A DNA stretch of 64,000 bases from Liolophura sinensis (taxonomy: Eukaryota; Mollusca; Polyplacophora; Chitonida; Chitonidae). Made by a program: the position numbers and the translations under genes. Shown piece after piece: positions 1 through 13,600 of the stretch. Position 1 is the first letter of the stretch. Each line of letters begins with the position of its first letter. The stretch is from the NCBI RefSeq assembly GCF_032854445.1, contig NC_088295.1, positions 19,703,385-19,767,384 on the forward strand, in the 5' to 3' direction. Below the pieces are notes generated by a model. That model searched no databases. It saw only the letters and a program-made list of their open reading frames with translations, and was not told where the DNA came from.

Positions 1-589
1 TCTGTCTCCAGGTATATGATTATGGTTAAGAGCAGGCCAATTTGCAGACGGCCTGTGTCCCCTTACAGGAAGCGACCGCCCCATTGCTGACAGCTTCATA
101 GTTACCACCATCAGTTCCAGTTATTAATGTCCCATAAGTCAAAAAAACCAGGTATTTTAGAGCTCATGACAGCACTTCAGAGGGGTAATTATCTCCTGAC
201 ATCAAGTCCCAAGCCTTTGTTTCCTCATTCTGATTTTTATACAGAAGCCAAGGAACTGGGTAAATTTTCTGCATTTACTGCTCAGCAGATTTAGAAGTCA
301 ATCCAATGTTTTAATCTATTTTTGACACATTGCATCAATCATAGAGAGCTCATTAGTGTAAGTCTTTAAGTTGAAAACTCTCTGTTTCCTGTTACCATTT
401 TTATTTTATATATATCTGTATGTACACACACAAGACTTGTGCCAGTGGTCAGGCAAGAAATAACCATAACATTGGTCAGCATTTTTGAAGTGTACATATT
501 TTCAAATAATTTACAAGAATAATATATGTGTATTTAATAACATGCACGATTTGACCTCACCTGTGCTGAAAATTGAAGTCATACTCAGT
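1..589. other. No gene seen (probable upstream intron of the BAIAP3-like gene)
   Basis: AT-rich sequence without a convincing exon. Since the first exon recognised begins at 1612 in the middle of a protein, this is probably intron of the same gene. An ORF at 485-787 only runs into the SINE. Confidence 0.5.
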
Positions 590-603
590 TTTTGCGCAGT
601 ATG

Positions 604-799
604 TTTGATTTATTTATTTGATTGGTGTTTTACGCCGTACTCAAGAATATTTCACTTATACGACGGCGGCCAGCATTATGGCGGGCGGAAACCGGGCACA
701 GCCCGGGGGAAACCCACGACCATCCGCAGGTTGCTGCAGACCTTCCGACTTACAGCCGGAGAGGAAGCCAGCATGAGCTGGACTTGAACTCACAGCGAC
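604..799 (-). mobile_element. 5'-truncated tRNA-derived SINE with 14-bp target-site duplication
   Basis: On the plus strand it starts with the TTTATTTATTTG tail complement, then the GGTGTTTTACGCCGTACTC block, and runs through the body toward the tRNA head, which is missing. It is flanked on both sides by the same 14 bp (TTTTGCGCAGTATG at 590-603 and 800-813), so the ends are exact. Same family as the full copy at 8885. Confidence 0.88.
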
Positions 800-813
800 T
801 TTTGCGCAGTATG

Positions 814-1611
814 AAAGTATATGACCGTGAAAATGTATTTGTCTTCAAACCACATCTCTTCAATTTACAATGTCATCCTGCCCCAGTCTTGAATTAACAT
901 AATGGTATAAAGAACAATTTCTGATTTCATGAGCTGTCCAGCAGTCCTACTAGAACGTTCAGTATTCATGTATCTTTGATTCAGATCAAGACATGGTTTG
1001 CCAACAAAGTTTACCACCATTATGAGATCCAATCAGCTGACATTTCCATAATTCTCATGAATGTCAATCACCATTCCACTGGCTGTTTGTTCTCATTTGT
1101 GTAGTGAAGCCAGAAATCATATTTTTGCAGCTGTATTATGATTATGGTTCTTATACCAGCCAGCTGGAAGTTCAGTGTGGAACCCTGTCAGTATCCAGTA
1201 ACCAAAAGACCTACGAAAAAAGATTCAAGTCTCAAAATAAATTAGTTGGAGTTAACAGGTGTTAAGCTTTTTTTGTGGGTTGATTTTCTGTATTATTGAG
1301 GGAAACAAGAAAGTCAGGGTGATGTAATTTATTTTGCAGCATAAAAAGATTTTCATCAATAAGACTTTATATCTAGGTTGCATGTCTCATATATATAAAT
1401 ATTGTATGTATATAAAGCCAGCTATTAATAAGAGGCAAGAAGGAAATATGCAGGCTCATTACTTCATTTGTTTGAAGTACAACTGTACTCAAATTTCCTT
1501 TTGATATATTAAATGGGTCAGAACAAAAATTCTTACGCTGCTTTGTGATCTCAGACATTGTGATCAATGATGTTTCTAATATGATTTTTTTGTGTCTGTG
1601 TGTATTTTCAG
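814..1611. other. Intron sequence, nothing recognised
   Basis: AT-rich, no ORF with family features. It ends in a pyrimidine-rich stretch and the acceptor of the exon at 1612. Confidence 0.5.
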
Positions 1612-1695
1612 GATGAGAAAGAAGCCAGCAAACCTCCTCCTTCTGAGCTGCAGTTTAGCCCTAAACCTAAAAGCCATATTCTGGATAAGAAAGAG
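1612..1695 (+). CDS. BAIAP3: Exon 1 in window: Pro/Lys-rich N-terminal linker
   Basis: 84 bp, phase 0 to 0, 28 residues (begins [13 protein letters not shown]). Acceptor tgtattttcag, donor gtaggt. It joins in frame with the conserved exon at 8067. The linker itself is not recognisable by family, so assignment rests on strand, frame, splice sites and codon character. Confidence 0.7.
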
Positions 1696-4600
1696 GTAGG
1701 TGAAAAACAGCTTCTTACAGGTTCGTGTTGATCTAATATAGTACTCTGCAGCCAACAATTGCAGGAATATCTCTTAATTATAAGGTGTTAAATACAAGTG
1801 AAACCTTATTATTATGCAGTAGAATATTTTGTTTCCAAGTCAACTGACTACACACATAGTTTGGCCCAGTAAGCCACTCATATCATACAGGACAAACGAT
1901 GACTGTGTCCTAATCTTGTCAGATCTACATTGCTTCAGTTCTCATAAGAGTCAACTGACTACACACATAGTTTGGTCCAGTAAGCCACTCATATCATACA
2001 GGACAAACGATGACTGTGTCCTAATCTTGTCAGATCTACATTGCTTCAGTTCTGATAAGAGCCAACTGACTACACACATAGTTTGGCCCAGTAAGCCACT
2101 CATATCATACAGGACAAACGATGACTGTGTCCTAATCTTGTCAGATCTACATTGCTTCAGTTCTCATAAGAGTCAACTGACTACACACATAGTTTGGCCC
2201 AGTAAGCCACTCATATCATACAGGACAAATGATGACTGTGTCCTAATCTTGTCAGATCTACATTGCTTCAGTTCTCATAAGAGCCAACTGACTTCACACA
2301 TAGTTTGGCCCAGTAAGCCACTCATATCATACAGGACAAACGATGACTGTGTCCTAATCTTGTCAGATCTACATTGCTTCAGTTCTCATAAGAGCCAACT
2401 GACTTCATACATAGTTTGGCCCAGTAAGCCACTCATATCATACAGGACAAACGATGACTGTGTCCTAATCTTGTCAGATCTACATTGCTTCAGTTCTCAT
2501 AAGAGCCAACTGACTACACACATAGTTTGGCCCAGTAAGCCACTCATATCATACAGGACAAACGATGACTGTGTCCTAATCTTGTCAGATCTACATTGCT
2601 TCAGTTCTCATAAGAGCCAACTGACTTCACACATAGTTTGGCCCAGTAAGCCACTCATATCATACAGGACAAATGATGACTGTGTCCTAATCTTGTCAGA
2701 TCTACATTGCTTCAGTTCTCATAAGAGCCAACTGACTATACACATAGTTTGGTCCAGTAAGCCACTCATATCATACAGGACAAACGATGACTGTGTCCTA
2801 ATCTTGTCAGATCTACATTGCTTCAGTTCTGATAAGAGCCAACTGACTACACACATAGTTTGGCCCAGTAAGCCACTCATATCATACAGGACAAACGATG
2901 ACTGTGTCCTAATCTTGTCAGATCTCCGCACCTTGCGGGAATCTAGTACAGTTAGAAGAAAAGAACTGAGTGTGTTAACTTATACATCTGCCTTCCTTGC
3001 CTTACTACCAAATATACCATATTTGGCGACGAGGTAAGCAAGAACCTTATGGCTATACTTCCTGATTTCACGCTTTCTTTGACTGGACTTGAGATGGCTT
3101 GGGTGCAGATTGATACACCTACTCCCAGCAAGCCCACCATACCCTGGCCGCACTGGAAACGTCTGTTTAAAAATTTGCTAGTGACACAAATGAGGCGTCT
3201 GCTGATTGGAAAAAGGCTGTTCTCTTACATTCACTCAGAGCTGAGGGACAAAGAATTTTCTACACACTGCCCTTACCAGGTGAAGACTCCGACAGTTCTT
3301 ATTCGAGAGCAATGGCTACCCACCAGACACATTTCACGCCTATGCCTATGATGAGTGTCAGTGCAGAGCGTAATCATTTTCATATGAGAACTAAACGAAC
3401 CCAATGAAAGTTCTAACAGTTATATGGCTCTTCTCCATGAATTAGCTTCTGCATGTAACTTTGGTACTTTCTGTTAGGAAATGTTGTTAGATCAGCTTAT
3501 TGAGAAACCTAAAAACTACAGAATCTGTGAATGCCTTTTGCTTGAACTCAAACTGGATAAGGCCATTGAAATTGCTTGTCAGATTGAAACTGCTCTTAAG
3601 GAGGCAAAATCTATCTCTGGAATTCCCGACCCTGGTAAAGTTTGTGCAGCAGTTACCGGTACCAAAACTAAGGGGAAATTTTGGCACAAATCAAACAAAC
3701 AATCAAGAAACCAGTCTGGATACCAGTCCAGAAACCAGGCCAAAGGTTCCAGAAAGTGCTACCACTGTGAATCTCCAAAACCTGCCGAACTTGTGGAAAG
3801 AAAAATCACTTTGATGTTGTCTGTTTGCAGACTGGCAAAGTGCAAAGGTTGACGTTGGACGGCTCCGATGACTTGAAAGTTTTGTGTACACAGCAGAAAG
3901 ACCCTATCCCTACAAAGAAAACTGTAAATTGTACAGTGGATGTGAACTCTGTGAAACTCAGTGTAATTGTTGACACCATTTCGAATGTTTCACTTATGTC
4001 TTTACATGTGATAAACATTTTCTGAGGGATGCATTGCAGTCTGACACAGTGCCTATCACTGGTTACACATTTCACAAAATTTCTACAGTGGGTTCTTTCC
4101 ATGCTTGTGTAAGATATAAAGATAATTCTGTACCTACTGTATTTCATATTGTACATAAAGGCAGTAGCTTACTTGGTAAAGATTTAATCTAAGGGTCTTA
4201 ATATCCAAGGCAGTATGCTGTCATGTTATGCTACTTCCACAGCTGCTAGTTGTCAGTTACCACAGGTTAACGCTAACTGATCCTGTTATTACTATTAACA
4301 CTAATGCTAACATGAGCCGTCCTACATCAGTCTACAACCCTATCCCTACAAAGATTAGATCAGATTTTCTTGACCTGTTCTCTGATAAGTTAGGCAAAAT
4401 TAAAGGGTTTACTCATCATGTGAAAACTCATCCAAGTGTAAAACCCGTGCAGCAAAAACTCCTTACGCCATGAAGTCTCCAGCGAGTTAAAGTGCTTAGA
4501 AGACGCTGGTATAATTGAGTGAACCAAGGCATCTGAATGGTTTTCTCCCATTGTTGTTACAAGAAAGAAAAACAACAAAATTTGAGTATGTGTTGACCTC

Positions 4601-7600
4601 AGGAAGCCTAATGAGGTAATTGTGTGTGACAAATTCACTCTTCCTACAGTGAAAGATTTGATTAGTGAAATGCAAGGTGCGGCCCATTTTTCAGGATTAG
4701 ATTTGAAATCAGTTTATCACCAGGTCTAACTTCATCCCCACAGCCATGACCTGTTTTATTACCCATGAAGGCACATTCCGTTTCCGACGCATTTGTTTTG
4801 GCTTGTCAAATGCCCCTACTTTCAGAAAATGATGTCAATTATTTTGTCTGTCATTCCCGGTTCAGAGTGCTTCATTGACAACATTTGCGTATTTGGCCAT
4901 GACAAAAAGTCCCATGGCAAAACTCTCTATGCAGTATTATATAGACTTGAGAAGCGATGTACGACACTGAATGACAAATGTCAGTTTGATGTGAAGTGTT
5001 TAGACTTGCAAGGTCATGTACTTGATCACAATGGTTAATGACCGAGTCCCAAGTTAGTGTCAGGTATTGTTGATGCTTCTGTACCTGAAACTAAACAATA
5101 ATTCTAATCTTTCCGTGGCCTTGAAGTTACTCAATATATATTTATTCCCACTTGCATAGCAGAAAGAGTTCAGTCATTCCATTTCTTTCAGCCCTGGTAT
5201 ATATTCATGTCACACTGATGCCTTAGTGCAGGACGATAAGCTTTACTTACATGATGCTTCGGGTCAAACGTTCTTTTCTTCTATTCAACCTTTGCAATTG
5301 TCCACAAATTAAAGACAGGCCAGAGTAACATTTGTAATTGTTTGGTTTGTCACTGTGTCTAATAACCATTCATCCCTCTATCCTTGGCTGCATCGTCCGC
5401 TCTTTAAGATTAACTTCACACTCTCCCTGCTGTCACTGAACCGCCACCAGTTCTTGTGTACTTGTACGTGAGTCTCTTCGGTCCTTGTCGTTAAACCCCG
5501 TGACTGTAGCGTCACGACCATCGCCGTGTGTGACGTCATTTCATTTTTCGTTGTTTATGGCAACGTCACTTCGAATATTGACGTCCTTGAAGTGACAAAT
5601 TCGTTGTATCAGAATGGTAAGTGTTATGACTGTGTATACAGTACTCTTCATCCTAAACATAAATGTTATTCATTTCCAAGTCCCACGATGTTCCTTTTGC
5701 TGGTGTGAAGTTTTAATCATATAACACGATATGTGATGTTTTAGTTTCCAGGTTTATCAAATGGCGGATTTAGAAGAGGGCGCAAAGCCCAATGATGTGG
5801 GCAATCTATGCTAAAATGTTTTCCCAGTTTTTCTGCTAAAGTGAATGCCTTGCACAAAGTGAATAATACTGAACCATATTACTGGACTCATGCCACAGAT
5901 AAAGCATTTCGCGATATTAAGCCTGATATTGTTAACAGTCTAGGTTTCATCCAAACCATGACATTGTTGTTACCACCGATGCTAGTATGTATAGTATTGG
6001 TGGAGTCTTTTCTCAAATTGCGTCATGTAGATCCAAGGTTATGGCTTGTGCATCGCGAACAGTGAATGCCGCAGAACAACATTTTATTCTGTGTTATCAC
6101 TAATCCTCTAAAGGTACTGGCCGCAGGCCTATAAGAATTGCTCTCTTGATATTGCCCGATTGTTGCATTGCCATTTCACTGTCCAGTTCAAACCTGGATC
6201 ACAAACACTATCGCAGGTAGACTCTTGGGACAGCCTATGTCCACATCGGATTTAGCCATAAATGAAGATGATGGGAATGCAGTGTTCCAAGTAATTCTTT
6301 TGAACTCCTGCAGTGCCATTACACCGACGACACAACTCATTCATTTGGCTAATGAAAATCACCAAGGTATAGTTGAGACTAAAACACGCCTGTGCAATCT
6401 TTATTGGTGGCCAAAAATGGGCCAACAAATTACAGAATTAGTGAAAAGTTGCTCTACATGTCAGCTATCTGATGAATCTGCTGGTACAAGAGTTGCCCCT
6501 ATGCAACCAGTTCCCTTACCCCCATGCAACCAGTTCCCCTGTTTGAGCGTCCTTGGCAAAAGCTGGGAATAGATTTTGTTGGCCCAGATTATTCTGCACC
6601 TATTTCAGAAAAGTTTTTATTTCATTGATCAATTACCGTGGCAAATGACTAGAAGTTGTGTTTGTTTCCTACATTACCACTAAAACTGTAATTAGTTTTA
6701 ACAGCTATTTTGAGTTGGGAAGGTAACGGTGACAAGATCGTTTTAGATACAGGTTCGCAGCAAGTATTGCATGAATTGGAAGAATTCCTTCGAGCTCGGA
6801 ATATAAAGTACAGATATTCAACTGTTTACCACCCCAAAATAGTGAAGTCGAACATTTTGATCGAATTCTCAGTGAAACTATTCAAGTTGCTCGAATTGAG
6901 AAAGGCCTGGTCAAATCTGCCCTGAGAGAATTTCTTGCTCCTTACTGAGCTACGTGACATTCTACTAACAGAGTATCACCGTTCTTCATTTTACAAGGTA
7001 GACATATGAGAAGGCTACTGGATATTGTTGGCTTGACAACCTCTCCTAGTCCATTTATTCCAGTCAACATCGAGCAGCGAGTTGAGAAACGTCAGACTCA
7101 AGCTAAACATACTCATGACAAACGTAACCGTGCTAAGTCCAGAAAATTTGCACCTGGTGATCCTGTGCGAATTAAGAAACCATGGTCAGTTAGGAAAGGC
7201 AAAAGTAAATACACTTCTCCTACTACAACTTGGAAACAGATTGGCCCACACATGTATGTCATGGCCAATGGTCAGAAATCGAACCAGGAGTATATTTCCC
7301 TGTTCTATGAAGCAGTAGCTTCTGTCAGTGGAGAGGGAGATAATGTAACTGTTGATCCAGTCAATACTACACAAGTGGTTAACCCACAATCACTTAGAAA
7401 TCCCCCTGTAAAAAAAACTGGCTCCTGCTTGGACTCAGGATTTTATTATGTGTAGATAAGTGATTCAATGTATTGTTTTATACCGCTACAGTTAACAGGT
7501 GTTAAATGTATTTCCAGTCAAAAGTAGCTTATTCATTTATTTCATTCCATGTTACCCATCATGTTACAGTGAGCATATGTTAACAATTGCTGCTATATAC

Positions 7601-10600
7601 ACATTTAACACATGCTTTCCTTTAGTAACTTAAATTCTCTAGTAGCAGCCGATTCTTTACAAGATGAGAAATGAGGTATTTCGTCACACTCTACCTGTGT
7701 ACCATGTGGGAATCTTGTACAGTTCGTAGAATAGAACTCAGTGCGTGGACTTGTACATTTTTACAGGTGTAACAGGTACCTGGCAAGGGACCCAGTGGTG
7801 TACTCTTAGACTAGGTCATTACATTGTGTGCAGCCATAAACCTAATTGTGATCATAAAAGTGAAATATTCTTGAATAACACATTAAAAACCAGTCATATA
7901 AATAAATATCATCCAAGTCTCCTAAATCAGTATTCATACAATCAGACATATTCATTGAAGGATATCCTTTATAACAATCCAGAAATGTCAGGTTTAGTGT
8001 TTTGTATAAAAGTGGGCTTCAGTTCTTTTAAATGTTGATATCAGATCCTTTATGCATTTGTTTCAGTTTGAACTGCTATACATTGAAGTCTTGTACACGA
8101 TCAAACATAAGATAGGCACAACCACTGGTGGCCATCTGCCATACATTCAAGACCTGTACCAGTATGCACAGGAGGCATTTGGGGTTAACCCTGAGGACCA
8201 TGCCCGCCTGCTGGCCAAGGCCACGGAAGAAAAGGTAAGCTTGGCATTTTTACAATCTTGGAAACTCCAAATGTGACCATTTGTGTGTCCCACAAGGCTG
8301 ATAATAAGGTGAAATGTAAGACGAATGGCAAAACAGATGAGATTCAAGTGTGGCTTTATGGAAACTTTGTGTTCACTTCATTCTAATTGATCCCTGTCCT
8401 CGTACAAGATTTCTGTGAGAATTTCTTTTGGAGGAAATTGTTACCTCCAACCAGGATCTCCGTGTGTCCCTGGAGTAATCACAGATATGTTCATGCTTGG
8501 GATCAAATGATTGATGCATGAACAGTAAAGAAAACTGTAGTAAAGGTGCACTTTTAACTGCCGTTATGTATTCATTAGCTATAGTGACAGGCAAGTCATA
8601 TTTGCCAACTTCATCTTTTGATATCAAATGCTTAAGTTCATGACATTTTTCAGTTATTGTTTGCATTTTATGACATTTTTTGCTTTTTTGCTAATTGCTA
8701 ATATCCTATCCTAAGCGTCAGCATCCATTAACAGTGAAAACAATGTTAAGGTAAATTTTAGGGGTTGTATCTCAAAAAGTACTTCACATAGTCCCATGTA
8801 CTATGCTGAAGTTTTGGATACATGTAAAACACAATAACTTGAGGGAGTATTCCTTAGTGTGTGTTGCATAATACAATTAATGTTAGGGCCTCTGTGGCTC
8901 AGTTGGTTAGCGCATTAGCGCAGTGTAATGACACAGGAACCTCTCACCAATGCGGTCGCTGTGAGTTCAAGTCCAGCTCATGCTGGCTTCCTCTCAAGCC
9001 ATGCGTGGGAAGATATTCCAGCAACCTGCGGATGGTTGTGGGTTTCACCCAGGCTCTGACCGGTTTCCTCCCGCTATAATGCTGGCCGCCATCGTATAAA
9101 TGAAATATTTTTTAGTATGGCGTAAAACACCAATCAAATAAATAAATAAATACAATCAATGTTGAAGTAATGTTACTGGTGGTAATTCTAAAACTACTGT
9201 GTGTATTGAGCTAAGGTTTTGCATATGTGTAAAGCACAACAACTAAAGGGGGATGTTCCATTCTTGATAGCCTCCATGATTGTGTGTTATTAACTGTAAA
9301 TTACCAAACTCCTGAAATTCACTTCTCTTGTGAATGTTAGAATCCATGTTCAGGTAAGTGTTTTAGTCTGGTTTGTAAGGAACTGAAGTTTTGCATTCAC
9401 GTGGCTCCTACAGGTGAGCATATTTGTGTGTTCAATAAAGTGTATTACATGTTTCTGCACCTTGTTTATCCTAAATCTAGAAGTTACATAAAGTAAGGAT
9501 ATATATGTAGAAGTCATTGGAATGTTTGTGCTAAACCAATAAGGTTATGTCATTTAGATGATAAATGTTAGTAATGGCTGTTTCTACATTTTCTTAGGAG
9601 TTGTTGTAGACTGCATAGAAAACACAAGGGAAGCTCATTTGATTCTCCAGAGTATTGCTGGAATGTTTGTCCACAGATTAAAATACAAAGCAAATCTGGC
9701 ATATTATAACTGAGTGAAACATCTGAAATTAAACATGAAATGATAATTTTATCACTTATTAAATTCATCTTTACAAACAATTAATGATTTTTATGATCTG
9801 GGCATTTGTTTGTGTTCTAACCCTAGGGGACAACAAAACAAAAAAAAGCAAAAAAAAACAGGATTACATTATCAGCATAACACATTCTGTTATAAGACTG
9901 TCTTGCTGGTGTCATAATACATTGTATGAATAAAGGCTTGTGAACCTTCTTTCCAGTTCGGGCATGTGAATCTGTTTGCTTCAGAGGCTGCAGGAGTTAG
10001 AAAGTGTAAAACTTTGTTGCAGATGCCTCTGAGTCATTCTGTAGATAAAACGAGTCATATCATGGACGTCATTCTAGTGAAAAAATTATTAATCTTTCTG
10101 CCTGAAATATGTTTTATTTTCTATGAATTTATTTCCATGAAGACCCCTATTTGGCTGTGATATGTAATGATTACTTGACAATTGAGGTTAATTGAGTGTT
10201 ACAACACACCTTCCACTGCTTCATTGGTGGCTTTTTGTCAGAGTCCTGCTGAGGTGTGCTGGTTTTCTGTATGACTTGTCTTCACTATATACTTAATTTG
10301 CTTTGCATAAGTGAAGTGTTCTTGAGTACAGTGTAAAAATAGCAATGAAATGAGCGTTTCTGTTAATGCAGCCGCCAATCTTGATCATCAACATTTGTGT
10401 GGTGGAGGCTCGGGGTCTGGAAGCCAAGGATGCAGATGGTGGGTGTGCTAGAGAACCTTGGATGTTCCTGTTAAGATCCCCGGGTGTATTCCAATGTTTT
10501 AACTCAGTGATTTAGTTTGTGATTTAAAAAATTAGAATAAAAATTTCAAACCCGTAAAAGAAACAACAGAAATCATTTGCAATTATTTGAACCTCATTGC

Positions 10601-13600
10601 ACAGTAAAGAGCTCTTTAAATTTCACCAAGTTTATTGTGACGTTTTATTTTACATTCTAAACTTCCATAAAGCTCTTCCTGATTTCCTAAAATTGGACCT
10701 AAAGAGTAAATTTTTATGGTTCTGATGTTCAGGATCACTGTCAACAGAAGCTTTTATTGCAGTTCCACCGATGATTCTGTTCTCAGGTTTCAGCGACCCC
10801 TATTGCATGCTGGGAATTATGCCTGGCAAAGTCCCAGAGGACGCCATGAATGCCATCTCCTCAGACGAAGATTCTGCCAAATCCAAGGAGAAGGAAAAGA
10901 AAGGCCCATTGAAAAAGTTTTCACAAAGTTTGAAGAAAAAGAAAGACAAAACTCATGCTGTGAGGGACATGTTACCTGCCAAGTTGATCAAGACAACCAG
11001 TGTGAAGAACAACACTTTGAACCCTGTGTGGAACGAGAAGTTCAGATTGTTAGTATGAAGTCTAACACCTTGAATTCTGTGTTGAACAAGAAGCTCAGAT
11101 TATGAGCATAACAATATCACTTAGACCCTGTGTGGAATGTGAAGTTCAGATTGTTAGTATGAAGTCTAACACCTTGAATTCTGTGTTGAACAAGAAGCTC
11201 AGATTATGAGCATAACAATATCACTTAGACCCTGTATGGAATGTGAAGTTCAGATTGTTAGTATGAAGTCTAACACCTTGAATTCTGTGTTGAACAAGAA
11301 GCTCAGATTATGAGCATAACAATATCACTTAGACCCTGTATGGAATGTGAAGTTCAGATTGTTAGTATGAAGTCTAACACCTTGAATTCTGTGTTGAACA
11401 AGAAGCTCAGATTATGAGCATAACAATATCACTTAGACCCTGTATGGAATGTGAAGTTCAGATTGTTAGTATGAAGTCTAACACCTTGAATTCTGTGTTG
11501 AACGAGAAGTTCAGATCATGAGCATAACAATATCACTTAGACCCTGTATGGAATGTGAAGTTCAGATTGTTAGTATGAAGTCTAACACCTTGAATTCTGT
11601 GTTGAAGAAGAAGCTCAGATTATGAGCATAACAATATCACTTAGACCCTGTATGGAATGTGAAGTTCAGATTGTTAGTATGAAGTCTAACACCTTGAATT
11701 CTGTGTTGAACAAGAAGTTCAGATCATGAGCATAACAATATCACTTAGACCCTGTATGGAATGTGAAGTTCAGATTGTTAGTATGAAGTCTAACACCTTG
11801 AATTCTGTGTTGAACAAGAAGTTCAGATTATGAGCATAACAATATCACTTAGACCCTGTATGGAATGTGAAGTTCAGATTGTTAGTATGAAGTCTAACAC
11901 CTTGAATTCTGTGTTGAACGAGAAGTTCAGATCATGAGCATAACAATATCACTTAGACCCTGTATGGAATGTGAAGTTCAGATTGTTAGTATGAAGTCTA
12001 ACACCTTGAATTCTGTGTTGAACAAGAAGTTCATATCATGAGCATAACAATATCACTTAGACCCTGTATGGAATATGAAGTTCAGATTAGTATTATTGTA
12101 TTCTAATACCTTGAATTGTATGCTTCAATTTAGAGTTTTGAAGTTGTAATAGAATATGAGTGTATAACACCTTAAGCTCTGTGTAGAACAAGAAGTTTAG
12201 ATTATTGGTCAAACAAAATCACCTTCTCATGGGAAGGAGGATTTACAGCCCCACCATGAACACTTTACAGGAAGAAAGTTAGGAATTGTAGGTGTGGTAG
12301 TAACAAAAAATGAGAATTAAAGATTGCTGCATGTAGAGTTTTAAGTTAGTCCAAGTTTCATTATTTCAGTCATGAAAGTGAGCCTTATAAAAAACTAAAA
12401 ATGATATAAAATTATATCATTTAATGATATAAAACAACTTACCCTCTACTTTCAGTGACCTTGATGATGTATATACTGACAGATTACATCTGGATATTTG
12501 GTAAGTGTTTTATTGCTGTAAATGCTCTTATTACATGGTTGTTTTGCTAATACTCACTGTAATTACATGTATGTCAGAATACATATACAGGTACTCGAGA
12601 ATTACGTGGTCGTTTTGCTAATACTCACCATAATTACATGTATGTCAGAATACGTATACAGGTACTCGAGAATTACGTGGTTGTTTTGCTAATACTCACC
12701 GTAATTACATGTATGTCAGAATACATATACAGGTACTCGAGAATTACGTGGTTGTTTTGCTAATACTCACCGTAATTACATGTATGTCAGAATACGTATA
12801 CAGGTACTCGAGAATTACGTGGTTGTTTTGCTAATACTCACCGTAATTACATGTATGTCAGAATACATATACAGGTACTCGAGAATTACGTGGTTATTTT
12901 GCTAATACTCACCGTAATTACATGTATGTCAGGATACATATACAGGTACTCGAGAATTACGTGGTTGTTTTGCTAATACTCACCGTAATTACATGTATGT
13001 CAGAATACATATACAGGTACTCGAGAATTACGTGGTCGTTTTGCTAATACTCACCATAATTACATGTATGTCAGAATACGTATACAGATACTCGAGAATT
13101 GCATGGGCATATTCAATTATTTAAGCCTTAATAATTTATGATTTATAAAATAGAAAATTTAAAGGTTTGCTTGCCCTTAGAAGCAGTCACCATGTGGGTT
13201 ATGGTGACCACATGTATACTGTATTGACTACACTGATGAGAATATATCTACATTCATCCCAGTCTGCTGTTCATATCCTCAGGAGATTTTCGTGTCAAGA
13301 AATCTAGTTGCAAATATACAGTCATCTGGCAGAAGAGAGAGGAGAAAAAACAAGCCAGACCATGTTGTCACATGGTGCGGAAATTATTACAGTTGAATGG
13401 ATTCTCTTTAGGCGCTGGAAAGCTCTGGCTGCTCCGCTGTGTAACTACTTTATCAGCAGAATATCACTGGCAAAGCTCCCTCCTCAAATATTAGTTTATA
13501 ATCACTTATATTGTGTTGTCCATAAGAGTATCCTCCAGGTAGATCTGCAGTCCTACAAGTTAATCTTGACTGTTATATCTGTAGTTTGTTACCTAATCCA

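Larger units (their letters stand above)
2931..7774 (+). mobile_element. Decayed Ty3/Gypsy-type LTR retrotransposon (intron 1, sense)
   Basis: Order is gag, CCHC knuckle, protease, reverse transcriptase, RNase H, integrase, as in Ty3/Gypsy. A 59-bp block at 2931-2989 matches 7702-7760 at about 75 percent, consistent with two old LTRs. TGGCGACGAGG at 3024 sits where a primer-binding site would be. A candidate 3' LTR at 7500-7774 starts TGTTA and ends TAACA. The coding part is broken by many stops and frameshifts and by an interruption near 5.2-5.8 kb. The 5' boundary is uncertain; the 111-bp array may lie inside the 5' LTR. Confidence 0.85.

Noticed and set aside
1251-1266. GTTAACAGGTGTTAA also found at 7491, as a possible LTR start
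   Set aside because: Similarity ends after 15 bp, and an LTR from here would enclose exon 1 at 1612.
1829-3037. 402-codon ORF
   Set aside because: It is the 111-bp minisatellite read through; period is a multiple of three, so it lacks stops. No start context or domain.
8885-8980. Functional tRNA gene
   Set aside because: A and B boxes are present, but the sequence continues into a SINE body and tail with target duplications and lacks a proper cloverleaf.
10716-11105. 129-codon ORF overlapping exon 4
   Set aside because: Different frame from the conserved C2 exon and no family match.
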